DNA of 58,905 nt from Bacteroidales bacterium (GCA_023229985.1 JALNYF010000006.1:1-58905), one strand, 5' to 3'. Counted from the first letter of the stretch, positions 1-8,220 are shown. Made by a program: numbers and translations. The notes: generated by a model not told the origin, from the letters alone.

Positions 1-150
1 AATATGACCTTCCGCAGCTTGTTTGGAATTTTGAATAAACTCGGTAATTTCCGTTGATGGGGTGCCCGGATAAGCGTAAACCCCTGATAAGCCGGCATCA
101 AGTGCACCTTGTGCGATAGCTTCATCTCCTAATAAAAGCAATTTTGCCAT
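1..150 (-). CDS. iorA: Indolepyruvate ferredoxin oxidoreductase alpha subunit (5' end only)
   Basis: Only the first 50 codons are in the window; the gene continues past position 1. The start is the ATG complementary to 148-150. The protein begins MAKLLLLGDEAIAQGALDAG and contains YPGTPSTEI, the N-terminal signature of IorA, the thiamine-pyrophosphate subunit that oxidatively decarboxylates aryl pyruvates from aromatic amino acid breakdown and reduces ferredoxin (family knowledge). The cytosolic, oxygen-sensitive reaction fits an anaerobe. A TAACTTTG promoter element lies about 70 bases upstream. The catalytic and ferredoxin domains are outside the window, so the assignment rests on the N-terminus alone. 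Confidence 0.82.
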   Translation of the reverse strand, partial: MAKLLLLGDEAIAQGALDAGLSGVYAYPGTPSTEITEFIQNSKQAAEGHI

Positions 151-221
151 AATATTTATTTTACTATAATGATTTGATTTATAATTATTTATTTAAAAAT
201 TCACCTCTTTATTTGCGGGAG

Positions 222-229
222 CAAAGTTA
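222..229 (-). promoter_or_regulatory. Bacteroidota -7 element for iorA
   Basis: Reads TAACTTTG on the minus strand, matching the Bacteroidota consensus TAnnTTTG, about 70 bases upstream of the iorA start. The rest of 151-379 is AT-rich and I see no gene in it. Confidence 0.55.
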
Positions 230-379
230 CATCTTTTTTTGGAATTGTCCGATGTTCCCGAACAGTTTTTATACGGTAATGAATAATTTATTCAAAAAAT
301 TTATATATAACTGTCTTTTATATATTTAAGAAAAGAAAGTATTATTTCAAAAAAAAGTAGAACATTTCAAAAATAATTG

Positions 380-387
380 TATTTTTG
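380..387 (+). promoter_or_regulatory. -7 element for tRNA-Leu
   Basis: TATTTTTG, 15 bases before the tRNA; a perfect TAnnTTTG match. The spacing implies a very short 5' leader. Confidence 0.6.
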
Positions 388-402
388 CAGCCACAAATTG
401 AA

Positions 403-487
403 GCGGATGTGGCGTAATTGGTAGCCGCGCTAGACTTAGGATCTAGTGCCGAGAGGCGTAGGAGTTCGAGTCTCCTCATCCGCACCA
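403..487 (+). tRNA. tRNA-Leu (anticodon TAG)
   Basis: An 85-base cloverleaf. The acceptor stem is GCGGATG paired with CATCCGC, followed by discriminator A and an encoded CCA. The anticodon stem CTAGA/TCTAG encloses the loop CTTAGGA, giving anticodon TAG, which reads CUA leucine codons. The extended variable arm (TGCC-GAGAG-GCGTA) marks a class II tRNA, as expected for leucine. The T arm carries GTTCGAG. It stands alone, with its own promoter and terminator. Confidence 0.97.
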
Positions 488-503
488 AAACTTACTATCT
501 CAG

Positions 504-538
504 CCCTTACACGTATGCGATGTGAGGGTTGTTTTTTT
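504..538 (+). terminator. Rho-independent terminator of tRNA-Leu
   Basis: CCCTTACA pairs with TGTGAGGG (one G-T pair) around a 9-base loop, followed by TT-G-TTTTTTT. It lies 17 bases after the encoded CCA. Confidence 0.8.
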
Positions 539-561
539 AATGTGTGGAGTAAAAAATAAAC

Positions 562-583
562 ATTAATAGATTAATCTATTAAT
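562..583. repeat. Perfect 22-bp palindrome
   Basis: An 11-base arm beginning ATTAATAGATT is followed directly by its exact reverse complement. It sits just upstream of copy A of the TTTTGTCAGGCT element. Copy C (58651-58745) has a split inverted repeat at the corresponding place. It could be a protein-binding site or a cruciform; function unknown. Confidence 0.7.
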
Positions 584-693
584 ATTGAGAAGATTATGGT
601 TTTTCATTTTTTGTCAGGCTGGCATAAGCAAGCAATCCATAAGCAATCGGACGGATTTAATATTCTTTACAAACATACGAATCCTTCGGAATC
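584..693. repeat. Intergenic repeat element, copy A
   Basis: Contains TTTTGTCAGGCT (609-620) preceded by ATTGAG, as in copies B (29811-29906) and C (58651-58745). It is followed by ATTCTTTACAAACAT (662-676) and an imperfect hairpin GAATCC-TTC-GGAATC. A partial 89-codon open frame across 585-854 has no protein-like composition and spans the repeats, so I do not treat it as a gene. Confidence 0.5.
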
Positions 694-736
694 GGAATCC
701 ATGCATGGGATCATCCTTCTATAAACATTTGAAACC

Positions 737-914
737 TTCGGGTTCGGAATATTTCGCTTTGCTTGATCATTTGGTATTAAAGCGATATTTACCGTACAGC
801 AATAATTTTTCAACTCATCCAGCTTTCGGGTTCGGAATATTTCGCTTTGCTTGATCATTTGGTATTAAAGCGATATTTACCGTACAGTAATAATTTTTCA
901 ACTCATCCAGCTTT
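737..914. repeat. Tandem duplication of an 88-bp unit
   Basis: Two head-to-tail copies (about 737-824 and 825-912) differing at essentially one base (CAGC/CAGT near 800/888). Each copy has a stem CGCTTT...AAAGCG enclosing TGCTTGATCA, a string also present in the ~355-bp array at 2101-3382. The rest of 915-1048 shows no gene. Confidence 0.85.
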
Positions 915-1048
915 TTCGTGGACAATCATGTAGATTTACCAAAAAAAATTATGTCAACATCCGACGCAACGGAAAATATCTTTTGTGGGCATCCTTGTAT
1001 GAGCAATAACATGACGCCGGCGGCGTTCATGTAAAAAAAATACCCGTC

Positions 1049-2002
1049 ATGCAAAAAGAAGACCAATACCAAAACCTGCTCCGTCAGGCACACAGCATAG
1101 TGAATAACGAGAGCGACCTCATCGCCAACATGTCCAACATCGCCGCACTACTCCACGAGACCTTCCATTTCTGGTGGACCGGCTTTTACCGCGTGGTGGA
1201 GAGCGAATTGGTGCTGGGACCTTTCCAGGGTTCGCTGGCATGCACCCGCATCGCACACGGTCGCGGCGTGTGCGGCACCGCATGGGCCGAACGTCGCAGC
1301 ATCGTGGTGGAGGATGTGGAGCAGTTCCCTGGTCACATCGCCTGCAGCAGCGCCTCACGCAGTGAAATCGTCGTGCCGATTTTCTCTGAGGGCCAGGTGG
1401 TGGGCGTTCTCGACATCGACAGCCAATACCTGTCCACCTTTGACGAGGTGGACCGCCTTTGGCTCGAACGCCTCGTGGCAGTGCTGATGGGCGGCGAGAA
1501 GGATCTCTGGCTGGCAGCAGGCTGCTTCTGGGGCGCCGAGCATTACCTCAAGTTGCTCGACGGCGTTATCTTTACCGAAACGGGTTACGCCAACGGCAAT
1601 AGCCCCAACCCCATTTACCAAGAGGTATACACCGACACCACCGGCTATGCAGAGTCCGTGCACCTCTGCTACAACCGCCACCGCATCCCGCTCACGGACA
1701 TAGTGGAGATGTACTTCAAGTCCATTGACCCCACAAGCCTCAACCAACAAGGCGCAGATAGAGGGACACGATACCGCACCGGCATCTACTATACCGATCC
1801 CGCCGACCGCGAGGTGATTCTCCAAATCTATAAAGCCGAGGCTCAGAAACATCCCCTCCCCCTACAAGTAGAAGTGCAGCCATTGACAAATTTCTATCGT
1901 GCAGAGGAATACCACCAAGATTATCTTGCCAAGAATCCCTCCGGCTACTGCCACCTGCCGGAAGCACTCTTTGAGTTGGCGCGCAACCACCGCCGCAAGT
2001 AA
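1049..2002 (+). CDS. msrA: Free-Met-R-sulfoxide reductase (GAF) fused to MsrA
   Basis: A two-domain methionine sulfoxide repair enzyme of 317 residues. Residues 1-148 are a GAF domain of the fRMsr/MsrC type: the three cysteines of that family are at 65 (LACTRI), 75 (GVCGTA) and 99 (HIACSS). Residues 152-317 are MsrA, with catalytic GCFWG (Cys159) and a possible resolving Cys301 in GYCHL. The fusion would reduce free Met-R-sulfoxide and Met-S-sulfoxide in peptides, using thioredoxin (family knowledge). Both domains look complete. The gene is strikingly GC-rich (38 of 60 bases by hand count at 1201-1260) against AT-rich neighbours and is flanked by repeats, which suggests horizontal acquisition. 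ATG at 1049 is the only sensible start; no clear promoter is seen. Confidence 0.92.
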   Translation: MQKEDQYQNLLRQAHSIVNNESDLIANMSNIAALLHETFHFWWTGFYRVVESELVLGPFQGSLACTRIAHGRGVCGTAWAERRSIVVEDVEQFPGHIACSSASRSEIVVPIFSEGQVVGVLDIDSQYLSTFDEVDRLWLERLVAVLMGGEKDLWLAAGCFWGAEHYLKLLDGVIFTETGYANGNSPNPIYQEVYTDTTGYAESVHLCYNRHRIPLTDIVEMYFKSIDPTSLNQQGADRGTRYRTGIYYTDPADREVILQIYKAEAQKHPLPLQVEVQPLTNFYRAEEYHQDYLAKNPSGYCHLPEALFELARNHRRK

Positions 2003-2046
2003 TCCGACCGCACAACGGTTTTCGATTGCAATCAGGAAATACATTA

Positions 2047-2080
2047 TGAACCCTTTGGGTTCAAATGTTTGTAAAAGAAT
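2047..2080 (-). repeat. Hairpin with ACAAACAT tag after the msr fusion
   Basis: TGAACCC-TTT-GGGTTCA is a perfect 7-bp hairpin, followed on the plus strand by AAATGTTTGTAAAAGAAT. On the minus strand it reads ATTCTTTTACAAACAT plus hairpin, almost the same arrangement as at 662-693 and 722-745 on the plus strand. It could serve as a weak terminator for the msr gene, but there is no T-run. Confidence 0.5.
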
Positions 2081-2100
2081 GCCATGCGATGTAGTCCGAC

Positions 2101-3382
2101 TATCAACGCTGCGCGCTTTTTCACGCCGCTGTATGGCTCTTTCCATTCACAGCTCGTCGGCTCCTCATCGCGACAGAGCCAACGCGCGCGCGCTGTGGCG
2201 AAGATTGTTGGTTATTGTTTTGTAAGATGTTCCTGTGGGATTCTTGATGAAATCACGTACACAATTTTCCGGACAGCAAGAGTTTATTAAGCTGCTTGAT
2301 CATATTACTTTTTGCTTGATCAAAAAGTAATCAAAAAATCAAGTCGCGATGAAACGCTGCCCGCTCTGCAAAGAGCCTAACAGCGGCGGCAAAAGAAGTA
2401 TGAAAAACGGGGTTTTCGAATGATGGCAGAAATTCGTTGGGCTTCCGTTTTTCATCAACGCTGCGCGCTTTTTCACGCCGCTGTATGGCTCTTTCCATTC
2501 ACGGCTCGTCTGCTCCTCATCGCGACAGAGCCAACGCGCGCGCTGTGGCGAAGATTGTTGGTTATTGTTTTGTAAGATTTTTCTCTGGGATTATTGATGA
2601 GATGTGATCACATACATAATTTACAGCGCAGCAAGAGTTTATTAAGCTGCTTGATCATATTACTTTTTGCTTGATCAAAAAGTAATCAAAAAATCAAGTC
2701 GCGATGAAACGCCACCCGCTCTGCAAAGAGCCTAACAGCGGCGGCAAAAGAAGTATGAAAAACGGAATTTCGAATGGTTGCAGACTTATTCATTGGGCTT
2801 CCGTTTTTCATCAACGCTACGCGCTTTTTCACGCCGCTGTATGGCTCTTTCCATTCACAGCTCGTCGGCTCCTCTTCGCGACAGAGCCAACGCGCATGCG
2901 CTGTGGCGAAGATTGTTGGTTATTGTTGTTGTTTTGTAAGATGTTCCTGTGGGGGTCTTGATGAGATCACATACACAATTTTCCGGACAGCAAGATTTTA
3001 ATAAGCTGATTGATTGATGATATTACTTTTTGCTTGATCAAAAAGTAATCAAAAAATCAAGTCGCGATGAAAAGCCACCCGCTCTGCAAAGAGCCTAACA
3101 GCGGCGGCAAAAGAAGTATGAAAAACGAGGTTTTCGAATGATTGCAGATATTCGTTGGGCTTCCGTTTTTCATCAACGCTGCGCGCTTTTTCACGCCGCT
3201 GTATGGCTCTTTCCATTCACAGCTCGTCTGCTCCTCATCGCGACAGAGCCAACGCGCATGCGCTGTGGCGAAGATTGTTGGTTATTGTTTTGTAAAATAT
3301 TCCTGTGGGGTTCTTGATGAGATGAGATGAGATGAGATCACATACACAATTTTCCGGACAGCAAGATTTTATTAAGCTGCTT
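2101..3382. repeat. Array of four ~355-bp tandem repeats
   Basis: Units start near 2103, 2455, 2811 and 3173 (periods 352, 356 and 362 bases). Module 1 of each unit (about 260 bases) is GC-rich with GGCTCT...AGAGCC pairing (2135-2140/2175-2180 in unit 1). Module 2, present only between units (three times), holds a 10-bp hairpin TTACTTTTTG-CTTGAT-CAAAAAGTAA (2305-2330) and GCTCT-GCAA-AGAGC (2363-2376). Units differ at short microsatellites. Short open frames recur in each module 1 (for example 2084-2290, 2774-3001, 3142-3330) with the same peptide, but unit 2 has an in-frame stop upstream and no start codon, so coding is doubtful. It may be a structured noncoding or palindromic element; function unknown. 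Confidence 0.85.
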
Positions 3383-3416
3383 AATAAAAACGAATATCAA
3401 TTGCGGTTAGGTAGGC

Positions 3417-3590
3417 ATGTTACCACAACGCGGCGTGAGGCGCATAGGCGGAAAGCCCGCAAAGCCGGCGGCTGATGTGCCGCCGGTGCAAAAGAGCGAC
3501 CGAAGGGAGCTCCTTTGGCACCGTTGGGAGCACACAGCCGATGGCTGCGGACTTGTAGCCGGGCGCCGGCGGCGTAGCCGACACGCCCAA
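3417..3590. repeat. GC-rich, hairpin-dense intergenic block
   Basis: Successive perfect hairpins: CCGGCGGC-TGATGT-GCCGCCGG (3465-3486), CAGCC-GAT-GGCTG (3535-3547), CGGC-GTA-GCCG (3570-3580) nested inside GGGCG...CGCCC (3561-3588). It is far richer in GC than the DNA around it. A 77-codon open frame crosses it (3417-3650), but the arginine-rich product looks like translated noncoding DNA. It lies between the repeat array and the 3' end of the B12 operon; it may be a REP-like or RNA element. Confidence 0.55.
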
Positions 3591-3673
3591 ATCATCCATA
3601 AAATATTTACAAAAGTGTTAATTTTCGGAGAATCATTTCATCGAAAATGAGAGATGTCAATCTCATCATTGTA

Positions 3674-4375
3674 TTAATATCCAAAAATTACTGATACCCG
3701 CAGGCTGCGCCCCTGCATCGGGTAATTTCTAATGATTTCGTAATGTTGATCGGCTATATTCAACAATTCAATTTTGCCGCCCAATGTGATTTTCTTTATT
3801 TTAAAATCTTTCGACAAAACAATGCTATGATCGGTGTATGGTGCTAATAGATTGGATTTTACGTTTTGTTGTAACGCATATCGACTGCCGGAAACAATGA
3901 GCGAGTAACAAAAATCCACCCACGGCGTTCGTACTGACACACTCGCCGAACCGGAATGCAAGGGCGTATAGGGGATCTGGTGCCGATAGGTCTTGCTTTG
4001 CGAATCCGATATATCAACCGCATACTGATAACCATAACTACCATTCAATTCTATTTGTAACTGCTTGATTATCTGATATAAAATCGAGGCATTAACATCA
4101 ACACCCGCAATTTCTACTTCTCCGAAATTAATCATCGACCAAATGAAGAGATTCTTGTTGGGAATGGCTATAATCTTATCCGTCACACGGTTATAATAAC
4201 CATCCACGTTACAATCTGCATGAAAGCGGTTTTTTCGCAGCGACTTGGCATAACCCACCCCCACATTAAATTGATGCGTATTTTCCGGTTTTAGACTTAT
4301 ATTTCCGGTTTCCCGATAATATAGATCGTTGAAAGTCGGCAAGCGGAATACATTTTTATAATAGAAACGAAACAC
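3674..4375 (-). pseudogene. btuB: BtuB-like TonB-dependent receptor, C-terminal part after frameshift
   Basis: Encodes the last ~233 residues of an outer-membrane beta-barrel, in another frame from the upstream part (4356-5696). The sequence contains FYYKNVFRLPTFNDLYYRE, a conserved stretch in Bacteroidota cobalamin-type TonB receptors, and ends in an aromatic residue (SVIFGY) as barrels do. The open frame continues upstream of 4375 and overlaps the end of the N-terminal part, so the two halves join with a single-base shift near 4376-4400. It has no start signal of its own. Either a real inactivating mutation or a sequencing/assembly error; the barrel sequence is otherwise intact, suggesting the change is recent or artefactual. 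Confidence 0.8.
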
Positions 4376-5696
4376 AATCCTCAGAGAGCAGAGGTTGCAC
4401 CAACAGGCCCACCGCCGGCGAGAAGCGACTGATGTTTTTCCCCGCCGCCCCTTTTTCGGTTCGATTAGCTACTCCCGTATGCAACAAACCCGCCCGCAAA
4501 GTCAGATGTTTTGGGTTCCAAAGAAGCGACAACGCCGTGTAAACCGTCCAACGAGATGGCTTGGAAAAATCGGTTAGATTTGCACTCATATTGTTGTACA
4601 TCAAATCATTAGATAATGAGAGAGAAACTCTGCGATGAGGCAGATACATGACCGTGTTCGACAAATAATACTCGCGTTGCGAATAAAGATTTTCCAAATT
4701 TCGCTCATCATTCAAATAATCGGGGTCGATATAGTGCTGCGAGGCAAAATTAAATTTGGCATTCAGCTGATACACCACTTTAGAAGAGGAATAATTGATA
4801 TAATGCACTTGTCCAAAGGCATTTAGGTCGGCAAGTCGTTGGCGGGCGTGAGTATTGTATAATACCACTGCGCCGGGGAGCCCCCGCTCCGATTGAAAAT
4901 AGTAGAATTTCATGTTCATCTGCCCGCGACTGCGAAAATTGAAATAGAGGTTCTCCTCTGCGGATAGGGTTCGCACATCAGAATTGGCACGCCGCTCTTG
5001 GGAAGTACTATCGCCGGCATTGCCGTAATAAATCGTAAACGGATAATTGCCATTCGATTGTAAATAATTAATATTCAAGGATGAAGAAATGAATGGCATA
5101 GAATCTGACTTCACCTTGCAAATTCTATTTTCCAACAAAATTGACGGGTTGAGCAATCCGAAAGAACCTCCGGTGAGATTCACTCGCAGATTACACGGTT
5201 TGTTGCTTTTGAAAATAGGCTTGAGGGTATTGATATTGATTACGCCGGCGGACGCAAACAACCGCGCCGGCAGGAAAATATCTACGGGTGTGCCGCTGTT
5301 AAGGGATATTTGCTTTAAATTATTCAACGAGAATTTGCCCAAGTCAATTTGTCCGGTTTGGCAATCGCTGACCGCGATGCCGTCGTAAGCCACAGCGGTA
5401 TGTTGTGCGCCGAAACCGCGAATCGATACCGTTTTCATTCCGCCCACGCCGCCATAATCTCTGATCACTACGCCGGAAAATAATTTCAACACATCGGATA
5501 ATTGAATTGCCGGAAGCTCTTTAAAATGCTCTTTCTCAATTATTTGCAAAGATGTTGTGGTCAAAATTGTCTCGTTTCTCTCTTTTGCCGTAATACGTAC
5601 ACCGTCCAATTGGTGCAACACGGTATCTTGCTGCGCCATCACAAAATCAGCGAAAAAAAAGAGTATAACGACAAAAAATAAAGCAATTTTTTTCAA
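4356..5696 (-). pseudogene. btuB: BtuB-like TonB-dependent receptor, signal peptide, plug and first part of barrel
   Basis: Encodes 446 residues: signal peptide (MKKIALFFVVILFFFADFVM, then AQ), a plug domain with TonB-receptor features (VLKLFSGVVIRDYGGVGGMK, VSIRGFGAQ, INTLKP) and the first barrel strands. Translation runs out of frame near 4376-4400 and stops after DCVSFLL, where the homologous barrel continues in the other frame at 3674-4375. If restored the receptor would be about 670 residues, normal for BtuB-type transporters. It is the third gene of a B12-riboswitch operon, 6 bases after the T9SS protein, which supports corrinoid import as the role. TonB box and energy coupling cannot be judged here. 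Confidence 0.83.
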
Positions 5697-5702
5697 AACA
5701 GA

Positions 5703-7124
5703 CTATCTTTTTACAAATTTAGCAACTTTGTTGCCATTTTTCAAAATGTACATGCCTGCGGGAAAATTCTGCATATTCAAGGTAACCGTTTTGTTGTCGG
5801 CGATGGTCTGCAGAATCAGCGTTCCTTGTGCATTATACAACAAAATGGTTTCTCCGTTTTCACTTTGCAAAGTAACCGTTTCGCGACACGGATTCGGGAA
5901 AAGCGTCAAAGTAGCTGTTTCGTAGGCAAAGGTGGGGATATGATTGGGCAGCCATCCGTTTAAGATGGCGATGCCGTCGAGGTCAAAGCCGCCGGATGCA
6001 AAATCTGTGGGATAAGGGTCGTTGACGAGGTTGCCGCGATGGTCGCGCGTGGCGTATGCGGGGTCAATAGTCCCTATCACATCAATCAATTTGACATGTG
6101 TTATATTATTAATATCCAAATTGTTACTATCGCGTAGGATATCCAAATCAAAAGGCGTTCCCCAGCCGGCGCGATACTTTCCGGCTAATTGGTCAATCTG
6201 AGTGGCATCAATGGAACCTGAGTTCGTAATTTGCTCATCGGTAGGAGTATTGGAAGTTGCGGGGAAACGAACGTAGTTCACGCCGTCAGAGCTGACTTCC
6301 ACAAAAGCCAATTCCAAAAAAATGTCGTTGAGGGAGTTTTCAAAAACGGCAAAATCATAGCCGTTTCCGTTCACAATGGGTTGGTCGAAGGTGAGAATTG
6401 CCACGCCGCCGTCGCCTAAGCTGACTACTTCGGTGGTAGCGGTTGTTGCCGCGCCCAAAGCATTTTGCTCCGTGCCGTAAGAAGCTAATAATCCGCTATT
6501 TACGATATTTTGATACCCACGATTAATCTGACATGTCGTTGCCCAACCGATAATTGCCGGATTCTCGCAGAAAATCGCCTGACAGTCGGGAGTTCCCACG
6601 ATGCCGTCAAAGATTTCCGGTTCCGGATTGGGGTCGGTCACCGGCTGGATAGGGGTCGTCCATGCATAGTTCCAATTTTCGTCTGCTGTTCCACATGATT
6701 CATCGCCCCATTTTACCAAGTCGCCATCTGTAATATATTGTGAATCAAAGCCTGCCATCGCGCCGCTCCCATTAATGTTATACATCCAGTAATTGCCGCT
6801 TAAAGCCAAATGAAGAGAATCATCATCGTAGTGGATATCGTTCACTATCCCGTTTCCACCCACATAACTAAATCGACCATCGGCAATTGTGATTGCCGAC
6901 ATCATATCGGACACCAAGATACTATCGGTGGCAAAGCGGAAACCCCACGCGAGAGCGATTTCCGGCTCACACCAATTGACGACCAAAATGGCTTGATGTG
7001 TTCCCTCTCCTACCCAATAGGTAATCGCATCGGGCGAAATGGTAGCATCAGGTTCGGGCGTTTGCGAATAGAGAAAACTTGAAAATAATCCGATAAGAAC
7101 CACAAAAACATACAACTTTTTCAT
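5703..7124 (-). CDS. T9SS-exported cell-surface protein in the B12 operon
   Basis: 473 residues. A signal peptide (about 1-20, ending FLYS) precedes a domain with VGEGTHQAILVVNW and ALAWGFRF, followed by a domain with YDFAVFENS, AFVEVSSDGVNYVRFP and GGFDLDGIAILNG. Both domain types recur in exported surface proteins of several phyla. The last ~75 residues (LFPNPCRETVTL ... GMYILKNGNKVAKFVKR) are a T9SS sorting domain, so the protein should be secreted or anchored at the surface. It sits between a BtuG-like lipoprotein (28-base gap) and the BtuB-like receptor (6-base gap), behind a B12 riboswitch. I infer a role in corrinoid binding or in stabilising the receptor complex; no biochemical function is known to me. 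Confidence 0.8.
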   Translation of the reverse strand: MKKLYVFVVLIGLFSSFLYSQTPEPDATISPDAITYWVGEGTHQAILVVNWCEPEIALAWGFRFATDSILVSDMMSAITIADGRFSYVGGNGIVNDIHYDDDSLHLALSGNYWMYNINGSGAMAGFDSQYITDGDLVKWGDESCGTADENWNYAWTTPIQPVTDPNPEPEIFDGIVGTPDCQAIFCENPAIIGWATTCQINRGYQNIVNSGLLASYGTEQNALGAATTATTEVVSLGDGGVAILTFDQPIVNGNGYDFAVFENSLNDIFLELAFVEVSSDGVNYVRFPATSNTPTDEQITNSGSIDATQIDQLAGKYRAGWGTPFDLDILRDSNNLDINNITHVKLIDVIGTIDPAYATRDHRGNLVNDPYPTDFASGGFDLDGIAILNGWLPNHIPTFAYETATLTLFPNPCRETVTLQSENGETILLYNAQGTLILQTIADNKTVTLNMQNFPAGMYILKNGNKVAKFVKR

Positions 7125-7152
7125 AATTGAAATTTAATAATAAATAATAGGT

Positions 7153-8220
7153 TTAATATTTAAAGACTAAAGCAGTCGGATTTAAGCCCGCTTCAAACTG
7201 AAACTTTTTTTTGCCGTTTTGTCCGAAGCAATATACATCGCCATTGACCGTATATTGGTATGCGTCAGTAATATAGATGTCGTGTGTGAGAGGATTGACG
7301 GCGATGCAATAGGGTGTTTCGATGGTCGTTCCATCCGTGATAAAATTCTCATTAACAACTGTTTCGGAAAGAATGTCCAATATTTTAAAACTTTTTGCAT
7401 GTGTACTAAAGTCGTAAGCGTACAAATAGGCATAATCGTCACAAATAGTGAAATTCATAACGGGAAAACCGAAAGTTTGAACAACTTCATCTATTTGTGA
7501 ATCAATACGTTGAAATTGATTGGGAACGTCATTATAATTACCACGAGTCACGACATAGATATCCCCTTGCATATCGGCTGCTACCGAATAGGGATTTAAT
7601 CCGACGGTGATGGTTTTGAGAAAAGAGAAATCGTGTAAATTAAAGACTGACAATGTATTACCATAGTTTGGGAAATTTAACCCGCCGGAATTGGCGACAT
7701 ATAGTTTATGATTTGCGACGCAAAGACCTTCGGGATTGCTCCCTGCTTGTTGCGTTGCGGTAATCGTCAGCGAAGTCGTATCAATTTGCAAAATGGTGCC
7801 ATCATAACAACTCACGTATGCAAAATTTTCATAAAAAGCAATTTTGCGGGGTTGTTTCCCTTGCAAGGTGATGGCTTTCAGCGAAGTACCATCGGACAAG
7901 TCCATGATTTCAACTCTTTCGGACAGATTGGATATGCAGTATAATTTTGAACCGTACGCTTTTAAGTCGCTACCGGTATCGCCCAAGCCGCGGTTGTTTT
8001 GATTTAAAAAAACGTCCGGAATAATAGTGCCGTCGGCATAATTGTAGTAACTGAGCGTGCTGTTATTCATTTCACAGAGTCCTTCATTGAGAATATAAAT
8101 TCCCTGTTTTGCCATAATAGCGGGTATTTCTTCTTCCGGTTTATGGCATGAAACCATAAGAAATGAAGCTGTTAAAGCTATCCATAAAATGGTCTGGAAA
8201 TTTTGGCGTATTTTATTCAT
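7153..8220 (-). CDS. BtuG-like YncE-family beta-propeller lipoprotein
   Basis: 355 residues, first gene of the riboswitch-controlled operon. The signal peptide ends in a lipobox LMVSC (Cys25), so it is a lipoprotein. The mature part has repeated blade-like segments (GIYILNEG, AYVSCYDGTILQIDTTS, LYVANSGG, PYSVAADMQGDIYVVTRG, DIYITDAYQ), typical of YncE/DUF5074 seven-bladed propellers. BtuG of Bacteroides thetaiotaomicron is such a protein, binds cobalamin very tightly at the surface and partners BtuB (established). The shared fold, lipidation and B12 riboswitch make a corrinoid-capture role likely. Orthology with BtuG itself is inferred. Confidence 0.85.
   Translation of the reverse strand: MNKIRQNFQTILWIALTASFLMVSCHKPEEEIPAIMAKQGIYILNEGLCEMNNSTLSYYNYADGTIIPDVFLNQNNRGLGDTGSDLKAYGSKLYCISNLSERVEIMDLSDGTSLKAITLQGKQPRKIAFYENFAYVSCYDGTILQIDTTSLTITATQQAGSNPEGLCVANHKLYVANSGGLNFPNYGNTLSVFNLHDFSFLKTITVGLNPYSVAADMQGDIYVVTRGNYNDVPNQFQRIDSQIDEVVQTFGFPVMNFTICDDYAYLYAYDFSTHAKSFKILDILSETVVNENFITDGTTIETPYCIAVNPLTHDIYITDAYQYTVNGDVYCFGQNGKKKFQFEAGLNPTALVFKY

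Noticed and set aside
585..858. Open frames of 89 (plus) and 63 (minus) codons in the 88-bp repeat region
   Set aside because: They run through palindromes and tandem repeats on both strands, with no homology or start signal; the repeats explain them.
1355..1852. 165-codon minus-strand frame opposite the msr fusion
   Set aside because: A shadow of a GC-rich coding gene; the plus-strand protein has all catalytic motifs.
2084..3330. Short repeated open frames with the same peptide (LYGSFHSQL...) in the array
   Set aside because: Unit 2 has a stop and no start in that frame and the ends drift after slippage. The GC-rich DNA is palindromic. Shared peptides follow from shared DNA.
2101..3382. 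CRISPR array or integron attC array
   Set aside because: Units are ~355 bases and near-identical throughout, with no unique spacers, no gene cassettes, and no cas or integrase gene in the window.
3417..3650. 77-codon arginine-rich open frame in the GC-rich block
   Set aside because: Composition follows the hairpins; no promoter, and nothing similar to a protein family.
4376..4400. Programmed ribosomal frameshift in the BtuB-like gene
   Set aside because: I see no slippery heptamer or downstream stem; mutation or sequencing error is simpler.
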